The notes beneath the pieces are model-generated. The model worked only from the letters and a program-made list of their open reading frames with translations. It did not search any database and had not been told where the DNA came from. 64,000 bases of DNA from Corylus avellana (lineage: Eukaryota; Streptophyta; Magnoliopsida; Fagales; Betulaceae). The stretch is taken from contig NC_081548.1 in assembly GCF_901000735.1 (NCBI RefSeq), positions 2,108,001 through 2,172,000 on the forward strand. The letters are read 5' to 3'. Shown here piece after piece: positions 43,703 through 55,000 of this stretch. Every line of letters starts with the position of its first letter. Position 1 is the first letter of the stretch. A program made the translations under genes and the position numbers.

Positions 43703-44970
43703 ATGAAGGCTAAGATGAAAAGGGTCTCCATGGATTCTCATCAATCTCGCCCTACGAATGTAGAAGCTAAGGCTAAGCTTAAATATCAAAATTTATTGCA
43801 GGACTACTTGGAACTGCAAAAGGTTAGTCTTTTCTATTTAAATAATTAACTATATTCTCTAGGGTTTGATATGTTGTTTGATACTATATTATTATTTGAG
43901 TGTGACAGTGAAACTTTGTGTGTAAATTCTATTGAAATCCCATATAGTTCTTGGTGGTTCCAGTTATAGTTATGATGGTTTCTAACGATCTAGCATGTGT
44001 TTGATTTCTGAGAATGTGAGAAAGAAGAAAATAAAATCCTGAATCTTATGCTTTACGTGTTCATGTAACCAACCACACTAACTAACCTTAATGACACCAA
44101 AAAAGTTTATGGAAGAAAAGAACAAATTTTACTAGGTAATTGTATTTGGTTTGGCTAGGGGGAGATTTTGTTTTCCAAGGTGCAATGCAAATAGTGAAAA
44201 ATCTAAGATTCAAAATTAAATCCCCTCACTCCCCACCCACAAAAAAAAAAAATCTCTCAGCAACTAGATAACTTAGAGAGGATTATTGGCTTTTGATATT
44301 TTTGGTAGCATAAGTTGTACGTGGTTCTTTTGTTAAATGTTTATTGTCAATATATGATAGGAATTCGTTTCAAAGAAGAGAAAATTGCAGACTGCGAAAC
44401 TGAATAGAGAAAACCTGTTGTCGGAAGTCCGGTATGGTCTCTTGGTTTGGATGTATTTTGATGTTCTTCTATTATTAATGTAAGATAACCTGCTGTTTCC
44501 TTTTAATTTTTAATTTTTAATGGAATTTCAGATTTTTGAGACGAAGACGAAAATATTTATTGAAGTCACAATCGCCCAAAGATGAACCAAAATTCGTACA
44601 AGAACACAATTCAGATGAATGTGGCCAATTGCCTGCAAATGAGAGGAACTATAATGTCAATGAAGCTGTTCTGAAAGATCGTTCTCCAATGCCAGATATG
44701 AAGCGTATTTCGGTGATAACCTTGTGACTGATTTTGGATTGACAATTAAAATAGTAACAAATATCTTTGTAGTTTATGAGTTTTGTGTATGCATGTTGTA
44801 GTGATTCTTATATATTGCAGAATGATGAAGAGCATGACTTGGACAGAAAAGAAGACATTGTTTGTGAGCTGCTGAGAGTAGAGAATAAACCTAAGAATTG
44901 TTTAATCAATGATAAAATAGTGGAGAAGAAGAAAATCTCATTGCAAGATCAAGTTGCTTTGAAGGTCTGA
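43703..44970 (+). CDS. Uncharacterised basic coiled-coil protein, 173 residues
   Basis: Four exons: 43703-43822, 44361-44431, 44532-44712, 44821-44970, all with GT..AG introns and matching phases. The first ATG in a good frame gives MKAKMKRVSMDSHQSRPTNV... Residues about 20-75 are rich in K, R, L and E with heptad-like spacing (..LLQDYLELQKEFVSKKRKLQ..), ending in a very basic FLRRRRKYLL. The rest is polar and probably disordered. No catalytic motif, signal peptide or membrane segment is visible. I do not recognise a named family. A basic coiled coil suggests a nuclear or nucleic-acid-associated scaffold, but this is only inference. It stands tail-to-tail with the PGR3-like gene. Confidence 0.75.
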
Positions 44971-45954
44971 ATTTTGGAGGACATTGTTTTATTGTGAGGA
45001 GGAAAAGAGGAACAAGAATTCATTGTCAATGCTTTGATAATTTTTTTTTTTTAGGCTCTTTTGTACATAGGTTTTCCTCCATTCCCTTATTTTTCAAGAG
45101 AGCATATATTGAGAATGACCCATGTAGTTGGGATTAAGGCTTTTAGGGTAAAGATGAAAATTGTTAAACACCTATCAATAAGATCCATATTACTATTTTC
45201 TTCCCGATTTCTTATCATATGTCTGCATTATTTAATTTCCAGCTATAGAATGTACAATTCACATATTTTACTATCACAAGTAATACTAAATACTAAAACA
45301 CTCCTACTCCACTGAATTGATATGACAATGTCTATATGTTCTTGGATCAACCATTATTTAAAAAATATATATATCGAAGGGTTAATGGGTATTATTATAT
45401 CCGCCCAATAGAATAAGGGTGAAATGAGGCTGTAGTATGTAACATTACTCAATTATCATTATTTCATTGGAAGGGGCAATAGAAGCAATGTATTTTTGGA
45501 AATTTTAGATAGTCATCATATAAAGAACATAGAAGCAAAACACTCTTTAAGCTTTAAAGATATGTCAATGTTCACATGTGATATGATTGGTCCCATTAAC
45601 ACAATTTTCATGTAAAATCTGAAATTTATATTGGTATGAATAAAAGTGGTGTTAGGCATGGTAGAATATAAACTAAATGTGTTGGTTTGCTAAATGATGA
45701 TTGTTGGTATAATATATCAGCATTGGACCCAAGCTTAAAGCCTATTTAATATAAAAGGCCAACTCCAGCAGCCCATAACATTGCAATAATTAGATAGCTC
45801 TAAGCCTGCCAGCCACATGGCAAGCATCCAAGAAGCCTATTCAGCAAGCCCCTTACTTCAAAAAGGGACACTCTCTCCAAATATAAACAAGGGTTCATGT
45901 ATCACATCCCGGTCTCAGAAAAATCTCTATTTAATTTTCTCTCCAATAATATAC

Positions 45955-46060
45955 TTTTTTTTTTTTTTTTTGTAAATAATCAAAATATCATTAAAAGTGT
46001 AAGGCACTTTCAAGTACACATGAAGTATACAATAGAAGCCACATAGCTAGTAGGAGCAAA
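45955..46060 (-). mobile_element. Probable LINE 3' end (copy 1)
   Basis: The minus strand reads TTGTATACTTCATGTGTACTT..GCCTTACACTTTTAATGATATTTTGATTATT before a poly(A) run, very like the 3' end of plant L1-type LINEs. Only the tail is recognisable. The same sequence lies in copy 2 near 54054-54159. Confidence 0.5.
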
Positions 46061-46901
46061 AAGAATAAAAAAATCATGATAACTAATCATCACTTTCAAA
46101 TACGATATTTACTAAACCATCGGAGTGTCCCCGGTTCCCTTGAGAACAAATGGATTCCGTTGACAATTTTTTCTATTTAGCAAGAGCCCCGTCGTTTGTC
46201 TGATCGTCTGAAAAAATTGCTTCAACAATGATCAAGGACATGGATCTAGACATTTAAGTGAAGATGAAGTGGCTGAGTTAGCGAAAGAAGCCCAAAAGCT
46301 AGGAGGATTCAGTGGCTGAGTTAGCCTCCCGCCTACGAATCAGACCGATGCCTAAATGCCTTTCTAGATATTCCTCGATGTACCGGCTATTTACAGAACA
46401 TGAGAAGCGGATGAATCATACAAGATATATCATTTACACTTCAAAAATCCAGTAACTACATTACAGAGCCTTATAAACATAGTGTAAAAAGGTAAAATAT
46501 TCACAGATCTTGAGGACAACACTTCAGAAGAATTCAAATTCAGGACGGATAGAGGTGTCCCAAAGAGGGCAGATTTCTTACCACCAACCTTTCAAATACA
46601 TCTAGTGTCAGGATGAACGAAGTTATTTCCACAAAATTGAAATAGTACATGCATGATGATCATTACCAAACCCATTTACTGCAGTAAGGCTGAAGCATCG
46701 CTGAAAAGCCAAGTTAAAGGGAGAATACCAACACATGAATTAATCAAAAAAGGATGGCCAAACTGAAGAAGGATTTTGTATTCAGCAGAACATTTCAGAC
46801 TTCTGGTTTACAAGGAGAGTTAAAAAAGTAATACCTGATTTACCTCAAGTACTGTGATCAGCAAGAATGTACAATCCAGTGACCTCATGAGCTCAATAAT
46901 G

Positions 46902-49900
46902 TCAAGACTGATTAGGAAGCTGTGCAAAAGTTCCCATGTTGGGGCTGCAGCCACCGACCATCATCTTCTTGTAGACTGCATAAGCATGGTCTGGATCTCC
47001 TGACATACCATATCCTCGAATGAGAGCATTATAGGTGAACACATCCGGTTCAAGACCTAAAAGTTGCAGTTCTTCATACATCTTCCCAGCTTGCTCCACC
47101 ATTCCAACAATCCCAAAATTGAGGATTAATGAATTGTAAGTGTAAAGATCAGGAATAATGCCCTTATTTCGCATTTCATTAAAAAGAGAAAGAGCTTCCT
47201 CCATCCTCTGTGATCTTCCAAGTCCACTAATTATAAGATTGTAAGAGACCAAGTCAGGATCGATGCCAGTGACCTTTAGTTTGTCAAAGTAATGCAAAGC
47301 ATCATCAACTCTCCCTGCCATGCACAGGGAATCTACAAGAATGGTGTAAGACTTCAAATCAGGCCTTATTCCTTCTTTGACCATTCTTTTAAAAAACTCA
47401 CAAGCAGTCTCCACATCACCAGCTTTCCCAAATCCATTTATAAGAATATTGTAAATGGCACAGTTGGGCTTGCATCCAGTGTCCAGCATCTCTTCAAATA
47501 ACTTCAATGCTTCCTCTAGTCTTCCTGACTTCAAAAGTCCATCTAGAAGAGGGCCATAAGTACAAGGTGTGGGAGAAAAATCACCACTTATGAGATCATA
47601 GTAAAACCCTATAGCCTCATCTAAACTATTAGATCTTACAAGACCAGAGATCACGATATTATGAGTAATGGTGTTAGGCTTGCATCCCCTACAATGCATC
47701 TCTTTATACAGGTCAAGAAGTTCATTGATCTTCCCAGCTTTCCCATGAGAATCAAGCAACAAGTTGTATGTGAAAACATCTGGGGCACAACCACCATTCA
47801 TCATCTCCGTAAAAAGATCCCAAGCTTTTTCAGTACTCTGGATTTCAAGAAGCCCACCAATCAAACAATTATATACTTCTAGTGTTGGGGTAATTCCCAG
47901 AGTTTTGGTAAATTTCACAAACAAATTTTCAGCATCAAGAGCTTTCTTATTCTTACACAAAAATACAACCAAAGGAATCAATACTCCCTCGTCCTGGCAA
48001 ATCCCATTGGACACCAGTCTTTCAGCAAATAATATGGCTTTATCTAATTTAGCTTCAGTCAATATCCCTCCCACTAAATCTTCCCAAAAAGGCCTGTCTG
48101 TCCGAACCCCAACCTGATATACAAAATCCTTGGTAATCTTGAAAGCATCCTCAATGGACCCACCCTTTATAACACCAGGAAGTAAGGTGCATAAAGTTAC
48201 ATGATCAGGATACAGCCATTTCTTCATCTGATGGAAGAACCAGAATGCATCATTAACTCTATTTTCTTTAATTAGGCCATAAATGATAGTGTTGTAAGTC
48301 AATACATCAGGAAGGCAGTTCATTGTTGTCATTTTAAAAAGCATTTTCAAAGCCAAATCAACCTCTTCATTTTTGCTAAGACAATCCAGGAGTGTGTTGA
48401 AAGTTACTGTGTTTGGAGGACACCCAAGGCCAGTCATGCTCTCAAACAACTCGATCGCTTTTTGAACTTGACCGTTCTTCCCTAGTCCAGCAAGTAGTGT
48501 GTTGTAGGTCACAACTGTAGGAGCAAGTTTCATGTCCTTGATTCTGCAAAACATTTGCCATGCTTCATCTACTCGGTTAGCCTTATAAAGTGTGTTAATC
48601 AAAGAATTAATTATGATAACATCAGGTTCACACCCATTTTCCATCATCTCAGAGAGTAATTTAATGGCTTCATCTACTTGACCCGCCTTGCTGTAGCACT
48701 TCATCATCATGTTATAAGTTACTGTATCCGGAGCAAGCCCACTATTTTTAATCCCATTAAACATATCTTTTGCTTCTTCAAGCCTACCCATTGCAGCAAG
48801 GCTATACAAAGATGCATTACAGGCAACAATATTAGGAACAATTCCTCTAATTTTCATTTGCTTAAAGGTATGAATAGCTTTGCTAGGATCACCAGACTTT
48901 CCATAATAGTCAATGAAAAGGATATATGTATAGGCAGTAGGTTCAACTCCTAGAGATTGTATATCATTGAAAAGTTTCAATGCCTCTTCCAACCTATTTA
49001 CGCTTAAAAGTCCACAAATCAATGCATTATAAGTATGCAGATTCGGTGAGACCCCTTGCTTCTTCATAACATCCAACATGCCAAATGCTTCGTCAACATT
49101 CCCAGCTTTGCATAAGGCACTAACAAAGATGGTAAAAGTAACCACATCAGGAGCATAACCATCCTTTTTCATTTCATGCCAAATTTCTTTCAGAGTATCC
49201 AAGTCTCTGCAGTCACTAAACTTGTCCAACAAAGTAATGTAGGTTACTCGATCAGGTTTATGACTGGTAGCTTTCATCTTTGCAAATAATTCCTTGGCAT
49301 TATCAAGTTTCCCTGCGTTACAAAGAGCATCTATAATAACAGTATAAGTAACAACATCAGGCCCACATCCCTCATCATCCATTCTCTTCAGAATCGAACG
49401 TGCTTCATCAATCTTCCCAGCCCTCCCAAGTGCTCTAATGCATATGGTGAAAGTGTACACATTTGGCCTCAACCCCAAACTTTCCATCTCTTTTAACAAA
49501 TCCATTACGGTTTCAACATCCCTTCTCTTCCCCAATGCCACCATAAGCGCTGAGTAAGTCTTCAGGCTGGGCTTATTCCCTTCTGAGACCATACTTCTAT
49601 AAACCTCCAAAGCCTCCTTACAAAAGCCAGACTGAAGTACCAAATGGATCAACCCATTATACGAATACGCATTGAGAACAAACCCAGCTTTTCGCATCTT
49701 TTTGAGTGCAATTGGTGTTTGCCGAATCCCACCTCTTATGTAAAGGCCTTTAAAAATAGTTAAATAGGTCGTCAAGTTCCTGTTAATGATTTGTTTTTGC
49801 ATCAGATCGAACACAACAGCCATATCCCCCACCCTCCCGTGAACCCTCAAGACTTCAAGCATGAAATTACACGTTTCAGTGGTATGTACAACACTGGGCA

Positions 49901-50225
49901 ACTGGGCAACAGAGTTAAAGTGAGAAAAAGCACAACTTGGGTCCGAAATCGACTTCAAAGCCCCAATAACTTCCTCCAAAGACACTGCACTTTTGGGCTT
50001 CCCATTTGGACTTTTCATCACAAACCTACAAAAACCCACTACTCTTCTCCTGTGCTTCTTCCAGTTCACCATAGACCCACTAGGCAAAACCTTCAAATTT
50101 CTACACTTTCTTCCTCCTACCAACCCATTGTGGCTTGAAACATATGTCTTACTATCGGTGAAAGCAGAACCATAAGTGATATTACTACAGCACATACTTG
50201 AAGAGCAGAGGATTAACACAGCCAT
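46902..50225 (-). CDS. PGR3: Chloroplast PPR protein, PGR3-like (copy 1)
   Basis: Intronless, 1,107 residues. The frame is open 38 codons further, but only from a TTG; the first ATG (minus strand, 50225-50223) gives [10 protein letters not shown], matching the expected start and the length of Arabidopsis PGR3 (about 1,112). An N-terminal Ser/Lys/Arg-rich region before residue about 80 fits a chloroplast transit peptide. About 26 P-type PPR motifs follow (for example [20 protein letters not shown]), covering nearly the whole protein. In Arabidopsis PGR3 stabilises petL-operon RNA and supports ndhA expression, and so cytochrome b6f and NDH-dependent cyclic electron flow. Position next to a PP2C60-like gene agrees with Arabidopsis gene order. 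A second nearly identical copy is at 55001. Confidence 0.9.
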   Translation of the reverse strand: MAVLILCSSSMCCSNITYGSAFTDSKTYVSSHNGLVGGRKCRNLKVLPSGSMVNWKKHRRRVVGFCRFVMKSPNGKPKSAVSLEEVIGALKSISDPSCAFSHFNSVAQLPSVVHTTETCNFMLEVLRVHGRVGDMAVVFDLMQKQIINRNLTTYLTIFKGLYIRGGIRQTPIALKKMRKAGFVLNAYSYNGLIHLVLQSGFCKEALEVYRSMVSEGNKPSLKTYSALMVALGKRRDVETVMDLLKEMESLGLRPNVYTFTICIRALGRAGKIDEARSILKRMDDEGCGPDVVTYTVIIDALCNAGKLDNAKELFAKMKATSHKPDRVTYITLLDKFSDCRDLDTLKEIWHEMKKDGYAPDVVTFTIFVSALCKAGNVDEAFGMLDVMKKQGVSPNLHTYNALICGLLSVNRLEEALKLFNDIQSLGVEPTAYTYILFIDYYGKSGDPSKAIHTFKQMKIRGIVPNIVACNASLYSLAAMGRLEEAKDMFNGIKNSGLAPDTVTYNMMMKCYSKAGQVDEAIKLLSEMMENGCEPDVIIINSLINTLYKANRVDEAWQMFCRIKDMKLAPTVVTYNTLLAGLGKNGQVQKAIELFESMTGLGCPPNTVTFNTLLDCLSKNEEVDLALKMLFKMTTMNCLPDVLTYNTIIYGLIKENRVNDAFWFFHQMKKWLYPDHVTLCTLLPGVIKGGSIEDAFKITKDFVYQVGVRTDRPFWEDLVGGILTEAKLDKAILFAERLVSNGICQDEGVLIPLVVFLCKNKKALDAENLFVKFTKTLGITPTLEVYNCLIGGLLEIQSTEKAWDLFTEMMNGGCAPDVFTYNLLLDSHGKAGKINELLDLYKEMHCRGCKPNTITHNIVISGLVRSNSLDEAIGFYYDLISGDFSPTPCTYGPLLDGLLKSGRLEEALKLFEEMLDTGCKPNCAIYNILINGFGKAGDVETACEFFKRMVKEGIRPDLKSYTILVDSLCMAGRVDDALHYFDKLKVTGIDPDLVSYNLIISGLGRSQRMEEALSLFNEMRNKGIIPDLYTYNSLILNFGIVGMVEQAGKMYEELQLLGLEPDVFTYNALIRGYGMSGDPDHAYAVYKKMMVGGCSPNMGTFAQLPNQS

Positions 50226-50734
50226 GAACAAATTATAATCACCAAAAAAGGAATGAGCAAAAATGAGTCTATCCCAGAAACAAGAAATGAATTCGTTTCT
50301 GCATGTAAGGTGACTGTTGAATTGCCTGTGACAGAACAAAATAACGTAGAGACACAGAAACGGGCATGAACTAACCTGTATGACTTAAAGGTGCGGAGAG
50401 ATAGAGAGAAAGAGAGAGCGTAATGCTATGGTAGAAGATGAGATTGCTATGGTGGCCGGTGGGTATAGCTGGCGTCAGATATTTGAATTCTGAGAGCGTC
50501 AGTCAGCTGGGAACTCCATGGCCTTGGACTTCAGAGCCTTTTGGATATTTTTCGATTTTGGTAGAGAAAACGATAAGGGGCAGTTAGTTACCAAAAATTC
50601 TTGTCAGAACGAGGACGAAAATGGCATTTTTGCATACAAAATATTTTATAAAAAATATTCTTATAAATTTTTAATGTTAAAAATTTAATTATATTATGTC
50701 ACGGCACTTTTTAAAAGTTTGTTTTATAAAATAT

Positions 50735-51050
50735 TGGGTAAAGTTCACTTAATCTTCTCAATCTACCACCCCAATGACAATCAATCCCAAAACTATCAAT
50801 TGCGACAATTTATTTTTCAAACTACTAAAACAATATTAATGTACTCCCGAATCTCAACAAAATAACGAAGTTACCCTTACTAAAATAAAAATAAAAATAA
50901 AAATACTAAAATTTAATTTTTTTTTTTCAAAATTTTACGGGTATTTTTGTCTTATTAAAAATTTTATAAGGGTAATTTTGTTATTTTGTTAGCATTGGGA
51001 ATAAATTGTCATTAGGGTAGTAGTTTGTGGAGTTTAAGTATATTTTACCC
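50735..51050. mobile_element. Inverted-repeat MITE (copy 1)
   Basis: Starts GGGTAAAGTTCACTTAATC and ends ATATTTTACCC. Arms of about 130 bp are imperfect reverse complements. Non-coding, between PGR3 and NOP10; present in both copies, so it predates the duplication or haplotype split. Confidence 0.78.
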
Positions 51051-52379
51051 TAAAATATTTTATAAGTCTAACATTTCTTTTTATTGATATGAGTATAGAG
51101 GCTAGAAGAACTTCCTATTTATTGATATGTGAGTATAGAGGCTAGAAGCCTAGAAGAACTTCCTATGGGTTTTATGAAGATTTTTTTTTTCCCTACAACT
51201 AAACCTACAAGCTATTTTATAATTTATCGACACATAGCAATACGTAATTAAAGAGGGCTAAAGTTTTTTAAGTGACTAATGTATTTCCAATTATGTGTTG
51301 AGACGAAATAATAAACTGTAAAATAGTTGTAAGTATCATTGCTAATTATTAAAGGCTTTGCCAATAAATTGTTTTCTATTCTTTTTTTAAAAAATGCTAG
51401 ACCAACTGTTTTACAACACAATATGTGATTTGAGGGTATTAATTTATTTTATTTTATGGTTGATGTAGCTCCAATCATTAACCGATAGGTGCCAACAAAT
51501 TGTAAAAGAGCTAAATTACTCACATGGGAAAATGCTTTGTGTACTATTGCTTTTACTATAACTCTTTTTAAAAGACAATCCCTATTTTTATATCATAGTA
51601 ATGTTAAATACTACATTCTAACACCCCTATGCCATTGGGCCGATGTAGTAATAATGCCTTTATTGGATAACTCTTGTTAAAAAAAAAAAAAAAACCCAAA
51701 GGTTGATGGACACTTCTAGATTAGCTAGGATGCAGTATTTAGAATGATTATTTACAAAAATGCTATCATATGAGAGTTCACATTTTAGTAGCTGAAGTAA
51801 TAAGTATCATCTAGACTATGGTATCAATTTGTAAAGATTTGTAGTAAAAATTGAAATACCCGTAATAACACTTTCTAAAAAATGCCGCAATTTTTAAAAC
51901 TATTTAAAATGTGTTGTAATTTTAATTGAAATCATGTTCAAAACATGACTTTCAAGCTACTGTACATTCAAAACATGATTTGAATTAAGGTTATCATGAA
52001 TATCTAAAAGGTTTTAAGATCATTGAATTTTATAAGTTAATTATTATTATTATTATTTTTTTGGTAAAACCCCAACTTTTAAATTGATATCTTTTTAAAT
52101 GATTGCAATGGCAATGGCACTTTGGTTCATTCAAGGATTTAAAAAACAAAAATAATAATAATAATAATTAAATATTGGATGAATTCACACTTGTTCGCAA
52201 TATAAAACATATTTACTCTAAAAAAAATATTAAAATAAAAAACGCCACCCGTCACATGGCGAGGGGCACCCAAACAAACTAATGGCGTATATGCAATTAT
52301 CACAAAATAAGGGACAAAATAGAAATACCCACATAATAAAGGGCCAGATAGAAATAAGAAAAGCGACCCGCCGTGGTGG
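51051..52379. other. PGR3-NOP10 intergenic region (copy 1)
   Basis: AT-rich. Poly(A) runs and TTA repeats vary in length against copy 2, and most differences between the copies are here (51,680-52,450). No gene. Confidence 0.6.
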
Positions 52380-52442
52380 AATTGAAAAGGGCAGCCCTAA
52401 CCCTAACCCCTCCCTAACCTTCTCGTCATCGTCTAAAACCCT

Positions 52443-52475
<33 letters not shown>

Positions 52476-52965
52476 GAGGTACAAATTTTTCCTTCGTATT
52501 CTCCTATTCTTTCCTTTAGCACGAGACATGTAGTTTCATGTGGTTCTGATCTTACAGTTGTGTGGTATTTTTCTTTTTATTGAGTATTAGATGCTGAAGA
52601 TGTGATTTTGACAAATTTCTAACCTTTATAATGAAATGGGGCATTAAGGTTTTACTGGGGTTCTTGGATTTTGGGATAGGAAGGAACCGAGAGTACAGGT
52701 CTACTACCATATTTATGTAATATAATGCATATAGTTTTCTGGGTGTTTCTCTGTTTGTCTAATATGTTATGATTTTTTTTTCAATTTGATTTTATAAGGT
52801 TCTTGCTCTTGAATGATTTAGTTCTTAACTTATCTCAACAATGAAATGAATTTTAAATTTGAATCTTGTGGGACTGAGTACTGATTCCTCTTATTATGAG
52901 TCTGTTGGTTGTCTCTGTTCTTTTAGGTATTTCATTGTTGTATTTTATGTGAGTTCAACTGATTT
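52380..52965 (+). pseudogene. NOP10: NOP10 5' end only (leader exon and part of first intron, copy 1)
   Basis: Matches 60515-61099 ahead of the complete NOP10 gene: telo-box AAACCCTAA at 52436-52444, a (CT)n leader, donor GTACAA at 52479, and then intron sequence until the gap at 52966. No coding exon is present. It is either a truncated duplicate or one haplotype cut off by the contig end. Confidence 0.8.
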
Positions 52966-53065
52966 NNNNNNNNNNNNNNNNNNNNNNNNNNNNNNNNNNN
53001 NNNNNNNNNNNNNNNNNNNNNNNNNNNNNNNNNNNNNNNNNNNNNNNNNNNNNNNNNNNNNNNNN
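52966..53065. other. Assembly gap (100 N)
   Basis: Exactly 100 N, located precisely between the two 8 kb copies. True length unknown. Confidence 0.99.
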
Positions 53066-53154
53066 CCGAACCCGCAAAAAAACACATGAAACCCGGGCGG
53101 GGTGGGGCGGGGCGGGGCGGGTTTGCGGGTTGGGCGGGTTTTTGCCCACCCCTA
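53066..53154. mobile_element. End of hAT-like transposon
   Basis: GC-rich sequence of GCGGG and GGGGCGG units ends GGGCGGGTTTTTGCCCACCC-CTA, whose reverse complement TAGGGGTGGGCAAAAACCCG is a typical terminal repeat of plant hAT elements. The next 8 bp, CTCTTTTG (53155-53162), equal the uninterrupted site in copy 1 (45056-45063), as expected of an 8 bp hAT target duplication. The other end is hidden by the gap. Confidence 0.7.
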
Positions 53155-55000
53155 CTCTTTTGCACATAGGTTTTCCTCCATTCCCTTATTTTTCAAGAGA
53201 GCATATATTGAGAATGACCCATGTAGTTGGGATGAAGGCTTTTAGGGTAAAGATGAAAATTGTTAAACACCTATCAATAAGATCCATATTACTATTTTCT
53301 TCCCGATTTCTTATCATATGTCTGTATTATTTAATTTCCAGCTATAGAATGTACAATTCACATATTTTACTATCACAAGTAATACTAAATACTAAAACAC
53401 TCCTACTCCACTGAATTGATATGACAATGTCTATATGTTCTTGGATCAACCATTATTTAAAAAATATATATATCGAAGCGTTAATGGGTATTATTATATC
53501 CGCCCAATACAATAAGGGTGAAATGAGGCTGTAGTATGTAACATTACTCAATTATCATTATTTCATTGGAAGGGGCAATAGAAGCAATGTATTTTTGGAA
53601 ATTTTAGATAGTCATCATATAAAGAACATAGAAGCAAAACACTCTTTAAGCTTTAAAGATATGTCAATGTTCACATGTGATATGATTGGTCCCATTAACA
53701 CAATTTTCATGTAAAATCTGAAATTTATATTGGTATGAATAAAAGTGGTGTTAGGCATGGTAGAATATAAACTAAATGTGTTGGTTTGCTAAATGATGAT
53801 TGTTGGTATAATATATCAGCATTGGACCCAAGCTTAAAGCCTATTTAATATAAAAGGCCAACTCCAGCAGCCCATAACATTGCAATAATTAGATAGCTCT
53901 AAGCCTGCCAGCCACATGGCAAGCATCCAAGAAGCCTATTCAGCAAGCCCCTTACTTCAAAAAGGGACACTCTCTCCAAATATAAACAAGGGTTCATGTA
54001 TCACATCCCGGTCTCAGAAAAATCTCTATTTAATTTTCTCTCCAATAATATACTTTTTTTTTTTTTTTTTGTAAATAATCAAAATATCATTAAAAGTGTA
54101 AGGCACTTTCAAGTACACATGAAGTATACAATAGAAGCCACATAGCTAGTAGGAGCAAAAAGAATAAAAAAATCATGATAACTAATCATCACTTTCAAAT
54201 ACGATATTTACTAAACCATCGGAGTGTCCCCGGTTCCCTTGAGAACAAATGGATTCCGTTGACAATTTTTTCTATTTAGCAAGAGCCCCGTCGTTTGTCT
54301 GATCGTCTGAAAAAATTGCTTCAACAATGATCAAGGACATGGATCTAGACATTTAAGTGAAGATGAAGTGGCTGAGTTAGCAAAAGAAGCCCAAAAGCTA
54401 GGAGGATTCAGTGGCTGAGTTAGCCTCCCGCCTACGAACCAGACCGATGCCTAAATGCCTTTCTAGATATTCCTCGATGTACCGGCTATTTACAGAACAT
54501 GAGAAGCGGATGAATCATACAAGATATATCATTTACACTTCAAAAATCCAGTAACTACATTACAGAGCCTTATAAACATAGTGTAAAAAGGTAAAATATT
54601 CACAGATCTTGAGGACAACACTTCAGAAGAATTCAAATTCAGGACGGATAAAGGTGTCCCAAAGAGGGCAGATTTCTTACCACCAACCTTTCAAATACAT
54701 CTAGTGTCAGGATGAACGAAGTTATTTCCACAAAATTGAAATAGTACATGCATGATGATCATTACCAAACCCATTTACTGCAGTAAGGCTGAAGCATCGC
54801 TGAAAAGCCAAGTTAAAGGGAGAATACCAACACATGAATTAATCAAAAAAGGATGGCCAAACTGAAGAAGGATTTTGTATTCAGCAGAACATTTCAGACT
54901 TCTGGTTTACAAGGAGAGTTAAAAAAGTAATACCTGATTTACCTCAAGTACTGTGATCAGCAAGAATGTACAATCCAGTGACCTCATGAGCTCAATAATG

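Larger units (their letters stand above)
45056..52965. repeat. Copy 1 of near-identical 8 kb direct duplication
   Basis: Aligns with 53155-61099, at a constant offset of 8,099 through the PGR3 gene and 8,134 at the right end. The left edge is the 8-mer CTCTTTTG (45056-45063). The right edge is the 100-N gap, inside the NOP10 leader intron. Contents: LINE-like tail, PGR3-like gene, MITE, NOP10 5' exon. Confidence 0.93.

Noticed and set aside
46150..46330. Coding-like stretch (LSEDEVAELAKEAQKLGGF) between the coiled-coil gene and PGR3, also near 54250-54430
   Set aside because: Short, with stops on both sides and no family I recognise; insufficient to call a gene fragment.
47292..50175. Several plus-strand open frames inside both PGR3 copies
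   Set aside because: They are antisense shadows of the PPR coding sequence, repeated identically at 55391-58274.
50226..50339. N-terminal extension of the PGR3-like frame by 38 codons
   Set aside because: The extension begins with TTG, not ATG. The first ATG at 50225 gives the expected length and start of PGR3.
52282..52533. 83-codon open frame with a Ser/Leu run
   Set aside because: Created by the (CT)n leader of NOP10; not conserved in length between the two copies.
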